Shown here: positions 31,788 through 32,763 of the stretch, one piece after another | How the letters are laid out: every line of letters begins with the position of its first letter | How positions within the stretch are numbered: the stretch's first letter is position 1 | Source: DAINPP01 sp036743375 | GTDB lineage: Bacteria; Thermotogota; Thermotogae; MWEM01 | DNA: 32,763 nucleotides | Direction of reading: 5' to 3' | NCBI GenBank assembly: GCA_036743375.1 | Contig: DAINPP010000032.1 | Location: forward strand, 1-32,763 | Position numbers and translations under genes: made by a program | The notes under the pieces: generated by a model | Databases searched by the model: none | What the model saw: the letters and a program-made list of their open reading frames with translations, nothing else | What the model was told of the DNA's origin: nothing

Positions 31788-32681
31788 ATGAAAAACACAA
31801 CTGAGAAAAGATTTGAAAACAAGTCATCAAGAACAGCTGCATGGACTTGTACATGTCGGGCACTTTCATACCATGAAAAAGATTCACATTATAAAAGTGG
31901 CGATTATATTGCCCCAACTCTGTTGCCGAATTTTCTTCGTTTGCTGATTAAAGCCACGTTTGTCAGAAAGCTCTTCAAAAACATATTCATACCGACGGGT
32001 ATGTATGAATATGTAATCGCGCGCACAAAATATTTCGATTCCGTATTGGAACGTGCCATAAAAAATGATTTCGAACAGATATTTATCTTTGGTGCCGGCT
32101 TCGATTCACGGGGAATAAGATTTTTTTCAGACAATCTGAATACCAAAGTTTATGAGCTGGATGCGCCGAATACACAGAGTGCAAAAATCAATCAGCTGGA
32201 AAAAAGGAGGATTAAAATACCTCCAAATCTGGTATTCGTTCCAATCGATTTTAATAAAGAATCCCTCAAAGCTAAATTGATGACATCCGAGTTCAGGAAA
32301 GATAAAAAAACGCTCTATATGCTGGAAGGTTTGACGATGTACTTAGATCAGGGGGGGATTGATTCCACGTTTAAAATCATCGATGAATTTTCAGCGGCTG
32401 ACAGCGAAATCGTTTTTGATTATATACAGCTTTCTGTTTTGAAGAAAGAAAATGTTCTGTACGGTGAAAAAGACATCTATGAAACTGTGAAAAATGCCAA
32501 TGAAGCGTGGCGTTTTGGGTTAGATACGGAACAGATAGAATCTTTTCTGGAAACGTATCATTTCAACACGATAGAAAACCTTACTTCAGCTGATTTGGAG
32601 GACAGATATTTTAAAGATCTGAAAGCTAAAAGGAATGGAAAAATAAACGCCACCCATTGTATAGTACATGCAAAAAAATAA
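31788..32681 (+). CDS. PF04072-type (leucine carboxyl methyltransferase-like) SAM methyltransferase
   Basis: A 297-residue protein with AAAAGGAG upstream of the ATG at somewhat long spacing. The SAM-binding motif is IFIFGAGFDSRGIRFFSDN, followed by YELDAPNTQSAKINQLE (ribose-binding acidic residue), LVFVPIDFNKESL, and TLYMLEGLTMYLDQGG. These are the signatures of the PF04072/TIGR00027 family, which includes polyketide O-methyltransferases and leucine carboxyl methyltransferase relatives. The substrate is unknown. Control by the adjacent TetR suggests a response to, or modification of, a small molecule. About 80 nt remain after the stop, in which I see no gene. Confidence 0.88.
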   Translation: MKNTTEKRFENKSSRTAAWTCTCRALSYHEKDSHYKSGDYIAPTLLPNFLRLLIKATFVRKLFKNIFIPTGMYEYVIARTKYFDSVLERAIKNDFEQIFIFGAGFDSRGIRFFSDNLNTKVYELDAPNTQSAKINQLEKRRIKIPPNLVFVPIDFNKESLKAKLMTSEFRKDKKTLYMLEGLTMYLDQGGIDSTFKIIDEFSAADSEIVFDYIQLSVLKKENVLYGEKDIYETVKNANEAWRFGLDTEQIESFLETYHFNTIENLTSADLEDRYFKDLKAKRNGKINATHCIVHAKK

Positions 32682-32763
32682 CCAACGACTCAAAACCAAT
32701 ATCGGCAAAACTGTTTATTTTAACAAAACGGGTAATTCATGAAACTTCTCTGAAGTTCCTGAG

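Noticed and set aside
1..32763. CRISPR, prophage, tRNA or rRNA genes
   Set aside because: No regularly spaced repeats, phage structural genes, cloverleaf or rRNA-like sequence was recognised by reading.

Overview
This is a bacterial chromosomal window of about 33 kb with moderate, AT-leaning composition. It has clear AGGAGG-type ribosome binding sites, frequent GTG and TTG starts, and short intergenic gaps. I see no rRNA, tRNA, phage, IS element or CRISPR array. The lineage cannot be fixed from this stretch. Both solute-binding proteins and the left-edge peptidase have Sec-type signal peptides without a lipobox cysteine, which suggests a diderm with a periplasm, such as Thermotogota or Spirochaetota. 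Several regulators (YtrA-type GntR, TetR, MerR, a LuxR remnant) and the Shine-Dalgarno style look Firmicutes-like.

Left third (1-9.2 kb) is an accessory mix: a truncated S41-type peptidase at the edge, an ANT(6)-like nucleotidyltransferase, a VOC protein with a helical tail, an orphan family 3 solute-binding protein, a DUF4386 membrane protein coupled to a tiny partner, a LuxR-type remnant, a complete S41 peptidase, 3-methyladenine DNA glycosylase I, an SprA-like HEQEH metalloprotein next to a macrodomain protein, and a GNAT acetyltransferase.

Middle (9.2-19.8 kb) is rich in signalling and repair. It holds an overlapping Hpt / response-regulator-GGDEF pair, a methyltransferase divergent from an ECF S-component plus DUF1893 operon, mutY, an exported MsrA-MsrB fusion, a dCache chemoreceptor, and a Cache-HAMP-GAF-HD-GYP protein. 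A c-di-GMP synthase and a predicted c-di-GMP phosphodiesterase therefore lie about 7 kb apart with a chemoreceptor between them.

Right third (19.9-32.7 kb) consists of small regulated units. These are tetR plus a membrane-anchored alpha/beta hydrolase; cutC with an unusual MerR-zinc ribbon-methyltransferase-like fusion, followed by a C45/AAT-type acyltransferase; a YtrA-like GntR/ABC-2 exporter operon; a three-gene sugar-type ABC importer without its ATPase; and tetR plus a PF04072-type methyltransferase. Four of these units have near-consensus promoters or -10 boxes overlapped by perfect inverted repeats, each different, and I read these as operators.

The least ordinary items are the MerR/methyltransferase fusion beside cutC and the ECF-S/DUF1893 operon with its TGACT-N4-AGTCA operator. 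All functions are inferred from motifs by eye; no database search was possible.
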